Positions 46,823 through 57,599 of a stretch of DNA of 64,000 nucleotides are shown one piece after another (within the stretch, counting starts at the first letter, position 1; each line of letters begins with the position of its first letter). The notes under the pieces were generated by a model, which saw nothing but the letters and a program-made list of their open reading frames with translations, was not told the origin of the DNA and ran no database searches. Location: positions 434,001 through 498,000 of the forward strand of contig WFMF01000024.1 in NCBI GenBank assembly GCA_011033025.1, written 5' to 3'. Source of the stretch: Beroe forskalii (taxonomy: Eukaryota > Ctenophora > Nuda > Beroida > Beroidae). Made by a program: the position numbers and the translations under genes.

Positions 46823-47416
46823 CTAATAGTTTCTCAGTATCCAACAAATCATTTGGTTTGACTTTGTTACACATTGCTTAATCTGGTCATTCCAAAGAAG
46901 AGTATCTGAGATGATAATACCCAGATCTTTTTCTTGCTCAGATTCTTCCAAAATACTATTATTAAGCTTATAATCATTCATTGGGTTTCTGTTATGTTTG
47001 ATGTGTACTACTTTACATTTACTTTCATTAAACTTGAGTAACCAAATTTTTTCCCATTTTTCCAATTTTTCTAAATCATCTCTAATATTTTCACACCTAT
47101 TTGCATTTCCTATAAGTTTGAGATCATCTGCGAACAGTTTGATTTTGCTCTTTAATTCAGCAGGTAAATCATTAATAAACAGTATGAATAACAATGGCCC
47201 TAGCACTGATCCTTGAGGGACCCCTGACAAAACATGTTTAAGTGAAGAAAAGGAACCATCTACATACACCTTGCCAGGCGTTGCCTGGCCCCCTCGCGCG
47301 CGCGAAGCGCGCGCGCCCCGACTCGCAGAGTTGAAAAAAATATGGGGCAGGCAACGTCTGGCTACATACACCCTCATACTCCTATCTTTAAGAAAATCTA
47401 TAATTATTTCTAGCAC
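46823..47416 (-). pseudogene. LINE reverse transcriptase fragment interrupted in frame by a MITE
   Basis: A 197-residue minus-strand frame contains SGVPQGSVLGPLLFILFIND and KLFADDLKLI (the catalytic FADD box), characteristic of Jockey/CR1-type non-LTR reverse transcriptases, followed by the thumb-like LEKWEKIWLLKFNESKC. Both ends are truncated: the N-terminal palm is missing and homology stops after CVTKSNQMICWILRNY. Near the N-terminal end, about 34 residues rich in Arg/Ala (47271-47372) come from the 92-bp MITE plus its 10-bp duplication, which keeps the frame open; VYV is duplicated on both sides of it. Confidence 0.85.
47271..47362 (+). mobile_element. 92-bp GC-rich foldback MITE, 10-bp target duplication (copy B)
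   Basis: TACATACACC flanks both ends (47261-47270, 47363-47372). Same termini and internal palindromes as copy A, with a GTTGAAAAAAATAT variant where the others have a G run. Inserted in the LINE reverse transcriptase fragment. Confidence 0.85.
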
Positions 47417-48008
47417 TTTCCCTTGAAAGGAAGAGATGAAATCCTACAGAGCAGCAGTTCAGTGCAGGGCAACGTCATTTGTAGGATGTTACCCTACCCT
47501 CCGCCGCGCACGCAAGGTTTTCCGAGTGTTGCGCGCAGGGATGGGAGAAATCCATCAAAGGGTTTTGGTTAGGGCTATGGTTAGGTTTAGGATTGACGAA
47601 AAATTGACGTTAAGATCTGTGACGTCACTCAGAGCCGTTTATATGGGAGAGATACCCTCGAGGGGGTCTTGCTAAACACGTATATCCCTGTTATCGTCGC
47701 GCGGCGCGCTTCCTCAGAACATGAAAGCGCCGCGCGCGTACACACACCTATGCGGGCTTAGGAAGAGGGGGTCAGGCAACGCCTGACAACACATCATAGG
47801 ATGTTACCCTACCCTCGCGCGCGCGGCGCAACGTTCCACATTTGGACGTCACTTTGCGCCTTCCTTGTCCAACAACAAGTCAGAAGAAAGGGACGGACAT
47901 CGCCCGTCGAGACAACACACACCTATGCGGCCGCTGGCTTACTCTTAGGAAGTCTGACAACGCAACTCTGGTTATAGAGTAACCCGTCACGCGGCGCTGA
48001 TGCGGGCT
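47417..48008. repeat. GC-rich mosaic of short dispersed modules
   Basis: Includes AGGATGTTACCCTACCC (twice), the MITE right half with CCGTTTATATGGGAGA (about 47635), TACACACACCTATGCGGGCT (about 47740) and GTCAGGCAACGCCTGAC (about 47770), which looks like a solo end of the foldback MITE family. No gene. Confidence 0.6.
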
Positions 48009-48018
48009 TAGGAACAGC

Positions 48019-48100
48019 TAGCCAGGCGTTGCCTGGCCCCCTCGCGCGCGCGAAGCGCGCGCGCCCCGACTCGCAGAGTCGGGGGCAGGCAACGTCTGGC
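48019..48100 (+). mobile_element. 82-bp GC-rich foldback MITE, 10-bp target duplication (copy C)
   Basis: TAGGAACAGC flanks both ends (48009-48018, 48101-48110). Same termini and orientation as copies A and B. Confidence 0.85.
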
Positions 48101-48142
48101 TAGGAACAGCAGAGTCTTGTTCAAATTTTAAGCTTTAGGTAT

Positions 48143-48712
48143 CCCTAGCCGTCACATATTACCTCATCACTGGACGCGGACAGGGGAGGAGGTTTTACTT
48201 TTAAAATGCTGACAGGTGATGACAGGGGGAGGGGCCAGGGGGTTTGATTGCTAAACACGTATATCCGTACACACACCTATGCGGGCTTAGGAAGGGGTTT
48301 GAGGTCTGCTGACTTCAGCAAAAATTTTGAATTCTTCAAATCCTTAGGATACGGTTTCCAAACTTTTTCGTTCACAATATTTTGTTTTGGAGTACCCATT
48401 TCAATTTCATTTCTGCCGACAGGCAGTACTCATCGCCGACAGGCTTTTTACTTTTAGTGATGAAATGATGTTCGTCTATAGAACCAATATGAACGATATG
48501 AACCACACCACACGTACATGGTTGATATTTCATGTCTGTTGTTTTGATCCGAAATGGTCAAAATCAAAATGTGTTTTGAACAAGGAAGGGGGTTTAGTCA
48601 ATGCTGACGTCAGCATGGGGGAGGGGGTCAGCCAATGATGACAGACGGAGGGGGGGAGGGGTTGAATTTGAAAATGGGCAAAAAAGTGATGACGTAATAT
48701 TTGAAGGCTCCC
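48143..48712. mobile_element. Harbinger-like MITE, decayed left end
   Basis: Right end CCTTCAAATATTACGTCATC (reverse) with CTCCC|TTA; left end AGCCGTCACATATTACCTCA. Interior GGGGGAGGGGGT tracts as in 49038-49570. A CCTATGCGGGCTTAGG module is inserted near 48270-48295. Confidence 0.6.
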
Positions 48713-49034
48713 TTAGCCCATCGACCAGGCAGGCATCGACACTCGACAGTGGCTATCGATCAATGCTAGAAATTAAGAAAACAGCGGGCCTGCCGGTCTG
48801 ATACATGATATCATCAAGCTCGGCTGCAGAATTAAGGGAAGACAAACAATCGTTGATCTATTAGACGACAAATAAGTTAAAAATATTACAATATCATATC
48901 GATTGGTGAAACAGTAAAACGGTTATAAATGATGAAAACGATGAGCGATCAGAATAAAAAAGAAGCGACATTTGATAATTCAGAATGATATTATAATTAA
49001 GGGATGATGTTAAGGGATCGGTCACATATTTCGG
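48713..49034. other. Spacer
   Basis: Ends with TTAAGGGATCGGTCACATAT (49009-49028), which resembles a Harbinger-like end; a matching right end is at about 51470-51493. Otherwise nothing recognised. Confidence 0.4.
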
Positions 49035-49037
49035 TTA

Positions 49038-49570
49038 GGGAGCCGTCACATATTACGTCATCACTCGACCCGGGGGAGGGGATTTTCAAATGCTGACAGG
49101 TGATGACAGGGGGGAGGGAGGGGGTTTGAGGCTTGCTGACGTCAGCAAAATTTTTGAAATCCTTAGGGTACAATTTCCAAACTTTTTCGTTCACAATGTT
49201 TTGTTTTGGAGTACCCATTTCATTTCTGCAATATGATATCTATATTTACAAACTTACTGGGCACGTGACAGGCTATTTAATGATTAAATGAGGTTTGTCT
49301 ATAACATTTAGAAGCATATTTTGCTTGTTTATATTTTATAACGAATTTAACAATATGAATCACACCACACGTACATGATTGATATTTCATGTCTGTTGTT
49401 TGATTCCAAATTCTCAAATAATCAAAATTTGCTTTGAAAAAGGAGGGGGGTTGGTCAATGATGACGTCAGCATGGGGGAGGGGGTCAGCCAATGATGACA
49501 AGTGATGACAGACGGGGGGAGGGGGTTGAAAATAGGCAAAAAAGTGATGACGTAATATGTGACGGCTCCC
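49038..49570. mobile_element. Harbinger-like MITE, 533 bp, TTA target duplication
   Basis: Perfect ends GGGAGCCGTCACATATTACG in inverted orientation, flanked by TTA on both sides (49035-49037, 49571-49573). Interior has GTGATGACAGGGGGGAGG tracts and TGACGTCAGCA palindromes. 3-bp TWA duplications with GGG ends are typical of PIF/Harbinger. Confidence 0.8.
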
Positions 49571-49724
49571 TTACTGCATATTACGGTTACATTTAGTTAT
49601 CATTTGATCATTAATATACGGGATCGGTGATATTGATAAACAGGAGTGCGTTCATCATCAATGATATAGTGATTTTATAGATGTTCAATGTTTGGGCACC
49701 CGCACAGCTTTCACGTTCACGGTT

Positions 49725-49830
49725 GCAAGGTTAGGTTTGGGATTTGTGATGATTCGGCAAAGATAAAGATCATGTTAAGGGTACATAAAGATTTAGGTCT
49801 AGGTCTGTGACGTCACTCAGCCAGTTTACA
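49725..49830 (+). repeat. Partial copy of the TCTCCCATATAAACGG MITE interior
   Basis: GGTTAGGTTTGGGATT and CTGTGACGTCACTCAG match the interior of 17553-17820; the terminal inverted repeat is missing. Confidence 0.45.
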
Positions 49831-49999
49831 GAGTATTGAAGACATAATTCATGCCTTAAGTGATCTAATATTCATCAAGGCATAGTGGTTCTTATTGCTT
49901 GGTGGGAAGCGAAGCCGAGTGCTAAACGCATATGCTAAATCTAATGTACTAATTTGTACATTGGTACAAATACAATAATTGGTACAAATACAATCATTG

Positions 50000-51286
50000 T
50001 AGGGTTTGCATTATCGGTCCAAATTTTTCTATCGGCGATAACCGATAATTTTTCATAATTATCGCCGATACCGATAATTATCGCCGATAAAATTTTAACC
50101 TACTTTTTCGATGTGATGTTTAGAATTGGCGTTTATCAATGACACATTATTTGTTGAATTGATCAGTAATACTCTAAAATGTAGTAAGGTGCACGTCTAA
50201 ACTCTAAACTACTAAGTTACGTGTCGGTAATATATTTATCCTTGCTTAACTTTACGCCGTGAAGTGTTGCCAGGGCAATATGGTGTCGGTGTAAAGTTGC
50301 GTTGAGGTAATGCGTTCTCAGAGTATTAAAGTGGCGTCAAAGAAAAGTGGCGTCAGGGTAAAATCGTGTCAGGGTAAGGTGATGCACTGATGCCAGGGTT
50401 TAGTGTTCAGTCAGGGAAAAATGGTGTCGATGTAATGTGGTGTCGAGGTAATGTGGTGTCAGAGTGAAGTTGTGTCAGGGTAAAATCGTGACAGTTCAGG
50501 TGATGCCAGGATTTAGAGAAGTTAAGGTAAAATGGTGTCGGGCCGAAATGGTGCCAGGGGAACTGGTTTCAGGATTAAGTAGCTTCAGGGTAACTGGCGT
50601 CATTGTGAAGTGGTGCAGAGTTCAGTGGTGTCAGAGTCAAAGGTGACGGAGTTTCAGGGCAAAATAGTGCCAGTTTGAAGTTGTGTCTGGGAAAAACTGG
50701 TGGCAGTGTAAACTGCTGTCAGGGCGGGTCAGGTAGTTGGTGCTATAGTTAGGTTATAGTGGTGTCAGGGTTGGTGGGTGTCAGGAGAAATTGGCGCCAG
50801 GAAAACTGTCATCAGGGCTAAGTGGTTTCAGGGTGAAGTGTTGTCAGGGTTGAGCGGCGTGAACTGGTGTCAGGGTAAAGTGGTACCATAAGAAAGAAGT
50901 TTCCGGGTTAAGTGGTGTCAGGGTTAAGTGGTGTCAGACGAAATTGGTTTTGGGGTTATGTGGTGTCAGGTTAACGTAGTGCCAGGGCAAAGTGGTGTCA
51001 GGGCTTATTGGTTTCTGGGTAAAGTGGTGTCAGAGTTGAGTGGTGTCAGGGTTAAGTGGTGCCATAGTAAATTGATGCCAGCGAAAAGTGAAGTCGGGGT
51101 AATGTGATGTTGGGGTTATTGAGTGCTTGAGTGGTGTCAGGAAACTTCTCCAAAGACAAAAGATGGTAAATTTTGGTTATTTAATTATCGGTATTATCGG
51201 TCAGATTTTATCGCCGATAACCGATAATTATTTTTCACGTTTTATCGGCGATAATTTATCGGCGATAATATCGGTTGCAAACCCTA
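50000..51286. mobile_element. hAT-like element, 8-bp target duplication, minisatellite core
   Basis: AATCATTG duplicated at 49992-49999 and 51287-51294. Ends TAGGGTTTGCA (inverted) fit the hAT terminal consensus; about 100 bp of subterminal repeats of TTATCGGCGATAA follow on each side. The core, about 50270-51150, is an irregular array of GTGGTGTCAGGGTAAA. No transposase frame. Confidence 0.85.
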
Positions 51287-52439
51287 AATCATTGACAGGA
51301 GGCGTTAGCCGAGTACGAACTAGGGCAACAACATTTGTGGCGTCTTGTACCACGATCAGTCAAACTTGTGTTCAGTATCTTTTTTGTAAACTCATAAACA
51401 ATGAAATGGCATGACTGTGGGCGGTATGGATACATGTCGAAGATCGTCTGAAAATTGAAATTCAATAACGTAATATGTGAACGATCCCTTAATTCTTGAA
51501 GTTGAATGATTTTGAAAGTTTATACTGAAAAATCTTTTAATGGGAAATTTAAGAACTAATTGACTGCAAACCATTAACGCTTCTACTAAGCAATGAGCAA
51601 CAAATTATACTAATTGAGGTATCAATGTACCTCAATTGATCAAAAATTCTTGGTTTTGGCCATGAAAATGGAATGGTTAAAACTTTGAAAATATTAATAA
51701 CACATGAAAGTTCATCAAACTGCATGTGTGCAGATCCCTCAATTCACAGAGGGCTAGATATTCGATAAGAGGCGTAATTTCGATTTATTTGACATCGATA
51801 GTTTTTATATCTATATAACATCTATAGATTATAGAAAGTTGACGAACTAACTAACAGTAAATTTGCGACTTTATCGATCCCTCTGTTAATCGATCCATCG
51901 ATCTGCACACATGCGTATAATAGGAAAACATATTACTGCTAATCGAAAAGACAACAGGAACTTTCCACAGCAACCAGCTCAGTCCCTAGTTATGCGAATC
52001 ACTTTAATAAGTACCATTAACCATGAAACCATCATGAAAAGACAACAATATGCCATTGCAAGGACACAAATCCATAACGTATAATATCCAAAATATCATA
52101 GAATAGAGGTACATACTTAATTCGTTTGCTTGTCCATTTGATTAAAATGAATATGGACCATTCAAATACCAAATATCAATAAATATAAGCTTGGCTATAC
52201 AATTTCTTTGGACATTCCTAGATTCAAATCAAAACGGGTCGATTGTTCGTGAAATAAGATAAAATAATAATAATATAATAGCTTTATACATTCAAAAGTC
52301 GGCTTTGCAATTCACGGAGTGTTCGCTTTCCATCACATATTTTACTAACATCGGCTTAAAATCGCAGTATCATACCTGTCGTGTATCTCCGGGCGAGCAT
52401 CAATTCACAAGATTAACCGTTTGATCAGCTTTTGCTCGC
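51287..52439. other. AT-rich spacer with a MITE
   Basis: Apart from the MITE at 51722-51914 and the Harbinger-like end at 51470-51493, no feature recognised. Confidence 0.4.
51722..51914. mobile_element. 193-bp MITE with ATGTGTGCAGATC ends
   Basis: GCATGTGTGCAGATC and its complement bound a GAT/ATC-rich core that contains CCTCAATTCACAGAGGG. Terminal sequence shared with the MITE at 55268-55434. Confidence 0.65.
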
Positions 52440-52539
52440 NNNNNNNNNNNNNNNNNNNNNNNNNNNNNNNNNNNNNNNNNNNNNNNNNNNNNNNNNNNNN
52501 NNNNNNNNNNNNNNNNNNNNNNNNNNNNNNNNNNNNNNN
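52440..52539. other. Assembly gap, 100 N
   Basis: Second gap of exactly 100 N. Confidence 0.95.
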
Positions 52540-52547
52540 AAGTTCAC

Positions 52548-52808
52548 CTCACAGGTGCTCGATTTGGTACGACATTGATCACAGAGAAAATGATCTCTCT
52601 GCTCAGGGAGCTTCACAACAAAACCTAACCTATCTATTGATGGCATCAGCATAGCAAGACAACTGTTGACCCAGACACCACCAACCTCAGCAATCAACAG
52701 CACATCAGGCACATAGAAATCGTGACCAGGGCCATCAAATGTATGCAATAACAAAAGTGCCCTCAAAAGTACAAAAAGTGTCAACACCAAATCAGTGCAT
52801 GCTAACAT
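52548..52808 (-). CDS. Candidate first coding exon with signal peptide
   Basis: Minus strand, from ATG at 52808 (context AGAATGTTA) to a donor GAG|GTGAAC at 52547, eight bases before the gap. The 87 residues begin with MLACTDLVLTLFVLLRALLL, a good signal peptide or signal anchor, followed by VWVNSCLAMLMPSIDRLGFV and a cysteine pair CDQC. The frame is slightly longer upstream only from GTG. No family recognised; the next exon would lie beyond the gap. It could instead be chance or part of an unrecognised repeat. Confidence 0.35.
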
Positions 52809-52882
52809 TCTCACTGACCAGTCCTACATTTTCATCTTAACCTCTTTTATTCCTCTGGAGACAATGACGTCCAAGGTCCCAC

Positions 52883-53075
52883 TCCAGTTTGGATCCCAGA
52901 TGGCTGAGTGGAGGCGGAGGGGGTGTTTCTGACTTGCGCTGGTAGTGATCCAGCCACCTGCTACATATGTGTGGGGAAAGCGGGTGCCCCTCTGATGCTT
53001 GCCTGGCTGCGTACCGTTGGGCTTTGTGCCTCATGCGTGAGGCATCTTGAGAGTCAGGGGATGTCATCTCTCCTT
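52883..53075 (+). repeat. tRNA-like SINE candidate, copy 2
   Basis: Same head (GGATCCCAGATGGCTGAGTG) and body (GTGATCCAGCCACCTGCTAC) as the minus-strand copy at 43290-43478. A CTT microsatellite follows at about 53075-53105. Confidence 0.5.
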
Positions 53076-53974
53076 CTCTCTCTTCTTCTTCTTCTTCCTC
53101 TTCCTGCAGTCCCCCCTGAACCCTTCATCATTTCCTCATAGAACTGATCCTCTGCATTATTCACAGCTTCATCGGCTTCTTCTGGTGCTCCATTGTCCGA
53201 GTCAGGGACTCTTAGAATCTGCACCCTTCAACAGCTTCAGTAGCTTTATCTAGCACTCCAACGCTGCCCCTGCATTGTGTTCTGTGTCCTAACTCTGTTC
53301 GAGTCAGGGATTCTTGCTTCTGCACCCTTCACCCATCAACCCTTCCCCCACTTTTTCAGTATTTTGATCCTCCGTTTTTGCTCCCCCCTTGAGGCCGTAT
53401 TGTTGGAAATCACACTGGTCCTGTCACTTGCTTCATCCCACTCCTGTATTTATCATCTTATCACACGCTCATCATTATCACCCTTTCCCATACTGAGCCA
53501 GTGTGTGACATTTGTATAACAATGCCTTTGTTATAAATTATATTTGAAAATTCCTTGAAATTCCTTGGGCTAGTTATACTCACTAACAGACCTCTGAAGA
53601 GTAGAAAACTTTGATGTAGGCATATGAGATGTTCACATAATACAATCCATGCCTGTAACATTAAACTTATTTCAATTCAGGAACAGAATTGAAAACAGGG
53701 AAAAGTGTTAAATTTTGTCAAAATTAAGTGTAATTTACTAATTTAATCATCATGTAACCATACATCATCTAACTAAACAAACCCAGATAAAAACTTTGAT
53801 ATGACTGTATTACACAGAGTCAAGTGAAAGTTGAAACACAAATAGTCAAGTCAGTCACCACTACAAAATCTTCTACTTTGAGTGAGCAGATAGATCGACA
53901 GATCAATGCTGAAAGCCATGGAATTGTATATTATAATCGATCATTTTAAATGCAGCAAGATACTATACCTAATT
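53076..53974. other. Pyrimidine-rich then AT-rich spacer
   Basis: No supported coding region; a diverged duplication around GAGTCAGGGA(C/T)TCTT (53200, 53302) is visible. Confidence 0.35.
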
Positions 53975-54640
53975 CTATACCCTGGTACCAGGGGGAGACT
54001 CGTGGGGGGTCTACCTCATAAAAAGCTCTCGCAATTCAAACATCCCAAAAGCTGTGGTATTGAACTGATGATGCCTGCACACGACTCATCTTGGTGTGAA
54101 AATGCTTGGATTTGGCCGTCTTGCATAGTATTTCTCAAGTTCAAGTTCAGAGTTGGAGAAAAGTCTTGCAGATCGATGTGTTTTAAAGGAATCATTCCTT
54201 AATTGTTGATATATATTTGACCCTGTTTTCAGGTTTATCATCTCAAAAGATGGAGTATGGGATTATGATGCATTCCAATATGGATGTTGAAGCATGCAAC
54301 TTCTCATTTTAAATGCAGCAAGATGGAGAATTACAAAACCCCAGGATCCATCAACTTGGCCTGTACTTCTCTTCAACAAGTGTGCCACTTAATTTCTTGA
54401 TGTTTGGATTACAGACCTCTTTTCAGTTTCAATCAGGCAGGTGGTCACTGCACATGATGGTGCTCTACTCTGGTACCAGGGGGTGACTGCTGGAGTGCTG
54501 GGGGGGGGGGGCTACCTCATAAAAAGCTCTCACAATTTAAACACCCCAAAATCTGTGGTAGGTATTGAATTGTTTATGCCTGCACACCACTCATCTTGTT
54601 GTGAAATGCTTGGATTTGGCTGTTCTTACATAGTATTTCT
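53975..54640 (+). repeat. CCCTGGTACCAGGG repeat family, copies c and d
   Basis: Two tandem copies (about 53975-54225 and 54230-54640), opposite in strand to copies a and b. Both carry GGTACCAGGGGG, ACCTCATAAAAAGCTCTC and CTTGGATTTGGC; a G13 run follows in copy d. Confidence 0.6.
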
Positions 54641-54719
54641 CAACTTGTCATATTTGAGTCCATTAATGGAGAACTCATTCAATCAATAGCTATAAGGAGG
54701 TATCTGGCTCAGGTGGTCC

Positions 54720-56970
54720 CTCATTAACAGATGCTGATGGGTGGTAACATATGCTTTGTTGCAATAACCTCAAAGTGGTCTCAGAAAAGCATTGTCAATC
54801 TTTTGCAAACCTGACCAAGAGACTGCACTGAAGACATTGACTTATGGCTTATGGCATGTAGACTGATTCCATTGGTGTCGGAGTTTGTCCTATTGGAATT
54901 GGAGAGGTTATGAGAAGAATTATGGCTATATCTGTTGCTCGGTTCCTGAGGAATGAAATAGCAAACTCCAACGGATCATTGCAGACATCTTAAGGAATTG
55001 TTGGAGGAAAAGAAGCATCTGTACATGCCAAGGCAGATGTCTTCAAGGATGCTGTAAAATGATATTCAAATTCAAATTCAAAATGAGAACGCTAAGGCGC
55101 TTCTGTTAGTTGATGCTGACAATGCATTCAACAGCCTTAACAGAAAAACTGCTCTCCTGATCATAAAGGAACTCTGTCCAGTGTCCACCTTTCTACCAGT
55201 TCCTGAACAACTGCTATAAAGAGCCTTGCCCTAACCAGCACCCTATTCTGCATGGGCATAACGCATATGTGTGCAGATTGCTTGATACAGAGGGCTCAAT
55301 AACCTTACATTCTAACATTTGCGCGTGCAACTCTTTTATTTAGTAACTTACTGTATAAAAGAGTTGCTCAGTTGCGCGTGCAAGTGTTAGTATGTAAGGT
55401 TATTGAGCCCTCTGTATCAAGTGATCTGCACACATACAGGTAAGCATCTGGTTAGATGAATAAAGAGCCCTCTCGACTTCATGTTGCTAATTCCAATGAA
55501 ACCATATACTCCAAGGAAGGTACCACACAAGGTGATCCAGATGCCATGCCTATGTATTCCATTTCCACATGACCAATCATAGAAAGTCTGGCTAGAACAT
55601 GCTCTAGTGAAAGTGTCATGCAATGCTGGTATAATGCAGATGATGCCTCAAGTGCTGGGATGTTGACAGGAATCCATGCAGGGTTTGATAAGCTTTGCAA
55701 AATTGGCCCTGGATATGGCTCCTGGAAAAGAAGTGTGTGCTAATTGCCAAAAGTAAACAGCTAGCTGATACAGCAAGGGTGATATTCAAAGACTATCCAA
55801 AACTAAATATCACAACTCAGGGAGGGAGACACCTTGGAGCTGTAATCGGTTCAGATGAATTTGGACATGCTTATGTTGAAGATAAGGTGAAATCCTGGAT
55901 TGAAGATGTTAGACAGTAATTTCAAATAGCAGAAGATGATCCTCAAGCAGCCCTTAGTGCTTTCACCAAAGGACTCTGTAGATGGTGGACCTATGTACAG
56001 AGAACTATAGCAGACATAGGACACCTCTTCAAGCCATTGGAGGAAGTCATTGCAAATGAATTCATCCCTTCTGTTGTTGGGGGTAGAGTCACACCAAATG
56101 AACGGATGATCCTTGGCAAAGATTCCTTGCTCTTCTTGTCAAACATGGTGGTCTTGGTGTACTGAAATTGCTCAACTAGAGTATGAAGCGTCAGTTAAAG
56201 TCACTGAGCAATTTAAAAACCTGAACCAGGCCATTTCACTTGAAACTCTTGACCAAAATAAGATCAAAGCAATCAATCTGGGTTGTGTTGAGAAACACAC
56301 TTTGTACAAATACCAACATTAGACACAATAGCTGTTTGCACTGAACAGAACCTCTCAGTTCCTTGTTTAACATGCCATTCAGCAAGGGCATCCACTGTGT
56401 TTGCCAGGTTAGGCACATATCAAAACAACCATAGTGACAAATGTTGGCTTTATACCTCAAGGATTATCAAGACATTTCCTTGCATTTGACATTTGATGTC
56501 AACACAGTAATATAATCTTTGATCTTGATGTTATATAAGCTAGTCTTTATGTGAGAGAGGAGGCAGAAGAACCGACCATCAACTACGATCTCATGGGACT
56601 ATGGAATCGATCTGGGTTTTGTTGAGAAACACACTTTGTACAAATACCAACATTTGACACAACAGCTGTTTGGACTGAACAGAACAGCCTTAGAAATGAA
56701 AAATTAATCAGGCATACCAGAGAGTTGAAAACCTTAGACAGAATCTTTACCATTTGCTTATTGCTCTATTACAGCAGAGAAAGAGAAGGGGCCTCAGCAT
56801 GGCTAACACAATTGCCTCTCAAACACCTTGGTAATACTCTGAGCAAGCTAGAGTTCAGGGATACCCTCTGTTTGAGATACAACTGTGGTATACAAGGTAT
56901 CCCAAAGTTCTGTGGAAGTGGAACCAAAAATGACATTGTCCATTGCCTTTCATGTAAGAAAGGCTAGGTA
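54720..56970 (+). pseudogene. Decayed retroelement reverse transcriptase
   Basis: Plus-strand fragments in order: NAKALLLVDADNAFNSLNRK (about 55085-55145, an RT core motif with the first catalytic Asp); TTQGDPxAMPMY-like (about 55520-55555, frameshifted); TTQGGRHLGAVIGSDEFGHA (about 55815-55875); ALSAFTKGLCRWWTYVQRTI (about 55950-56010); and ASAWLTQLPLKHLG with FRDTLCLRYNCG and a Cys/His end HCLSCKKG (about 56785-56965). This matches a widely seen invertebrate RT with an ASxWLTxLPL...CLRY...LSCxxG tail; I could not settle whether it is non-LTR or DIRS-like. Stops and frameshifts are many. A piece with GTTGAGAAACACACTTTGTA is duplicated (56283 and 56620). Confidence 0.65.
55268..55434. mobile_element. 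167-bp hairpin MITE inside the dead reverse transcriptase
   Basis: Near-perfect arms from TGTGTGCAGAT(C/T)(A/G)CTTG through AGAGGGCTCAATAACC and TTGCGCGTGCAA to AAAGAGTTGC; TA at both borders (55266-55267, 55435-55436) is probably the target duplication. Confidence 0.8.
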
Positions 56971-57038
56971 CAGTGTTCTAAAAAGGCCAGATTGAAAACA
57001 GCCATATGGTATATTCGCATATTTGATACCTATTTTTC

Positions 57039-57172
57039 ATTTGGCCCTTTTGGAACAGTGCAGGTGTTCCAAAAGAGCCAAATCGGCCCCTACAGAACTG
57101 CTTGTGTTCAAAAAGGGCCTAAGTGGCCCTAGCCCTTTTGGAATAGCTTCGTGTTCCAAAAGGGCCAAATGC
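57039..57172. mobile_element. 134-bp double-hairpin element
   Basis: ATTTGGCCCTTTTGGAACA and its complement bound two tandem hairpins built of the words GTTCCAAAAGGGCC / GGCCCTTTTGGAAC. Produces overlapping false frames on both strands. Confidence 0.65.
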
Positions 57173-57439
57173 ATACAAACGGTTAAAATGTTGATCTTTT
57201 CAAGTGTTCTTGAGGTTGAAAAGTAATTCAAACTAGCTATGCACGAGTTTTTGACCATCTTAACAAGCTATAAAAACATCATTCTTCATGAAAAAGGTGT
57301 TTTAGTATACAAAGCCCTCATGGAATGAAATTAGGGTAAATTGCCAAAATGTCACATTGCATTTGCAATCCATTTCCTAAAAGCATGTTCGTGTTTAGGT
57401 GCTTGGTTGTTGGTAAACATTTGAAAGCTGTTGAATATT
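57173..57439. other. AT-rich spacer
   Basis: No supported feature. Confidence 0.35.
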
Positions 57440-57599
57440 TGTTGCCAGATGTCGCCTGCCCCATATTTTCCCGACTCTGCGAGTCGGTGCGCGCGCGTTT
57501 ACCAGCAACCAGGTGCTTACGCGCGCGCAGAACAGGGCGCTGGTTAGAGTTGCTAAGCGCGTACAGCCGCGTACACACACCTGCACCTATGCGGGCTTA
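57440..57599 (-). repeat. Truncated foldback MITE and GC-rich module
   Basis: TTGCCAGATGTCGCCTGCCC with CCCGACTCTGCGAGTCGG (57440-57490) is a reversed, truncated copy of the 10-bp-duplication MITE family. 57560-57599 carries CACACACCTGCACCTATGCG of the dispersed module. Confidence 0.6.
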
